The notes beneath the pieces are model-generated. The model was not told where the DNA came from. It ran no database searches and saw only the letters and a list, made by a program, of their open reading frames with translations. A stretch of 6,029 nucleotides of DNA. It comes from Clostridia bacterium. GTDB lineage: Bacteria > Bacillota > Clostridia > Oscillospirales > CAG-272. Every line of letters starts with the position of its first letter. Positions within the stretch are counted from its first letter, which is position 1. The position numbers and the translations under genes were made by a program. The DNA is taken from positions 1 through 6,029 of the forward strand of contig JAFQUL010000190.1 in assembly GCA_017408535.1 (NCBI GenBank). Reading direction: 5' to 3'. This document shows positions 6,023-6,029 of the stretch, in pieces.

Positions 6023-6029
6023 TAAGATA

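Overview
The window looks like chromosomal DNA from a gut- or rumen-type Firmicute, most likely a Clostridia member near Ruminococcus/Oscillospiraceae. That is an inference from protein style, strong GGAGG-type ribosome binding sites, sigma-A-like promoters and roughly balanced base composition; no marker gene is present to confirm it. Every gene in the window is intact except where the left edge cuts the first one. I see no mobile element, tRNA/rRNA, CRISPR array or clear terminator.

Left two thirds (1-4109, minus strand): a tight four-gene amino-sugar operon, transcribed right to left as nagB (glucosamine-6-phosphate deaminase), nagA (N-acetylglucosamine-6-phosphate deacetylase), a DapA/NanA-superfamily aldolase resembling N-acetylneuraminate lyase, and an AGE-family (N-acylglucosamine 2-epimerase) protein that runs off the left edge. 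Gaps are 7, 28 and 14 bases. The gene set fits a sialic-acid route: the lyase gives ManNAc + pyruvate, the AGE epimerase turns ManNAc into GlcNAc, a kinase not seen here phosphorylates it, NagA deacetylates and NagB deaminates/isomerises to fructose-6-phosphate + ammonia. Using an AGE-type epimerase on unphosphorylated sugar resembles the Bacteroides fragilis NanL/NanE/RokA arrangement more than the E. coli NanA/NanK/NanE one. The lyase departs from canonical NanA at several sugar-contact positions, so its true substrate is open.

Centre (4110-4327): a 218-base divergent intergenic region with a good promoter for each side, an 8-bp palindrome overlapping the nagB -10 box, and a perfect 6-bp inverted repeat in the nagB leader.

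Right third (4328-6011, plus strand): a two-gene unit with overlapping ends, a 251-residue TPR-repeat protein and a 313-residue DUF4037-type protein with a nucleotidyltransferase-like motif. Neither has a known function that I can name. Their coupling makes them the best candidate for an undescribed module in this window. A purine-rich ribosome-binding-like sequence at the very right edge suggests that a third gene follows.
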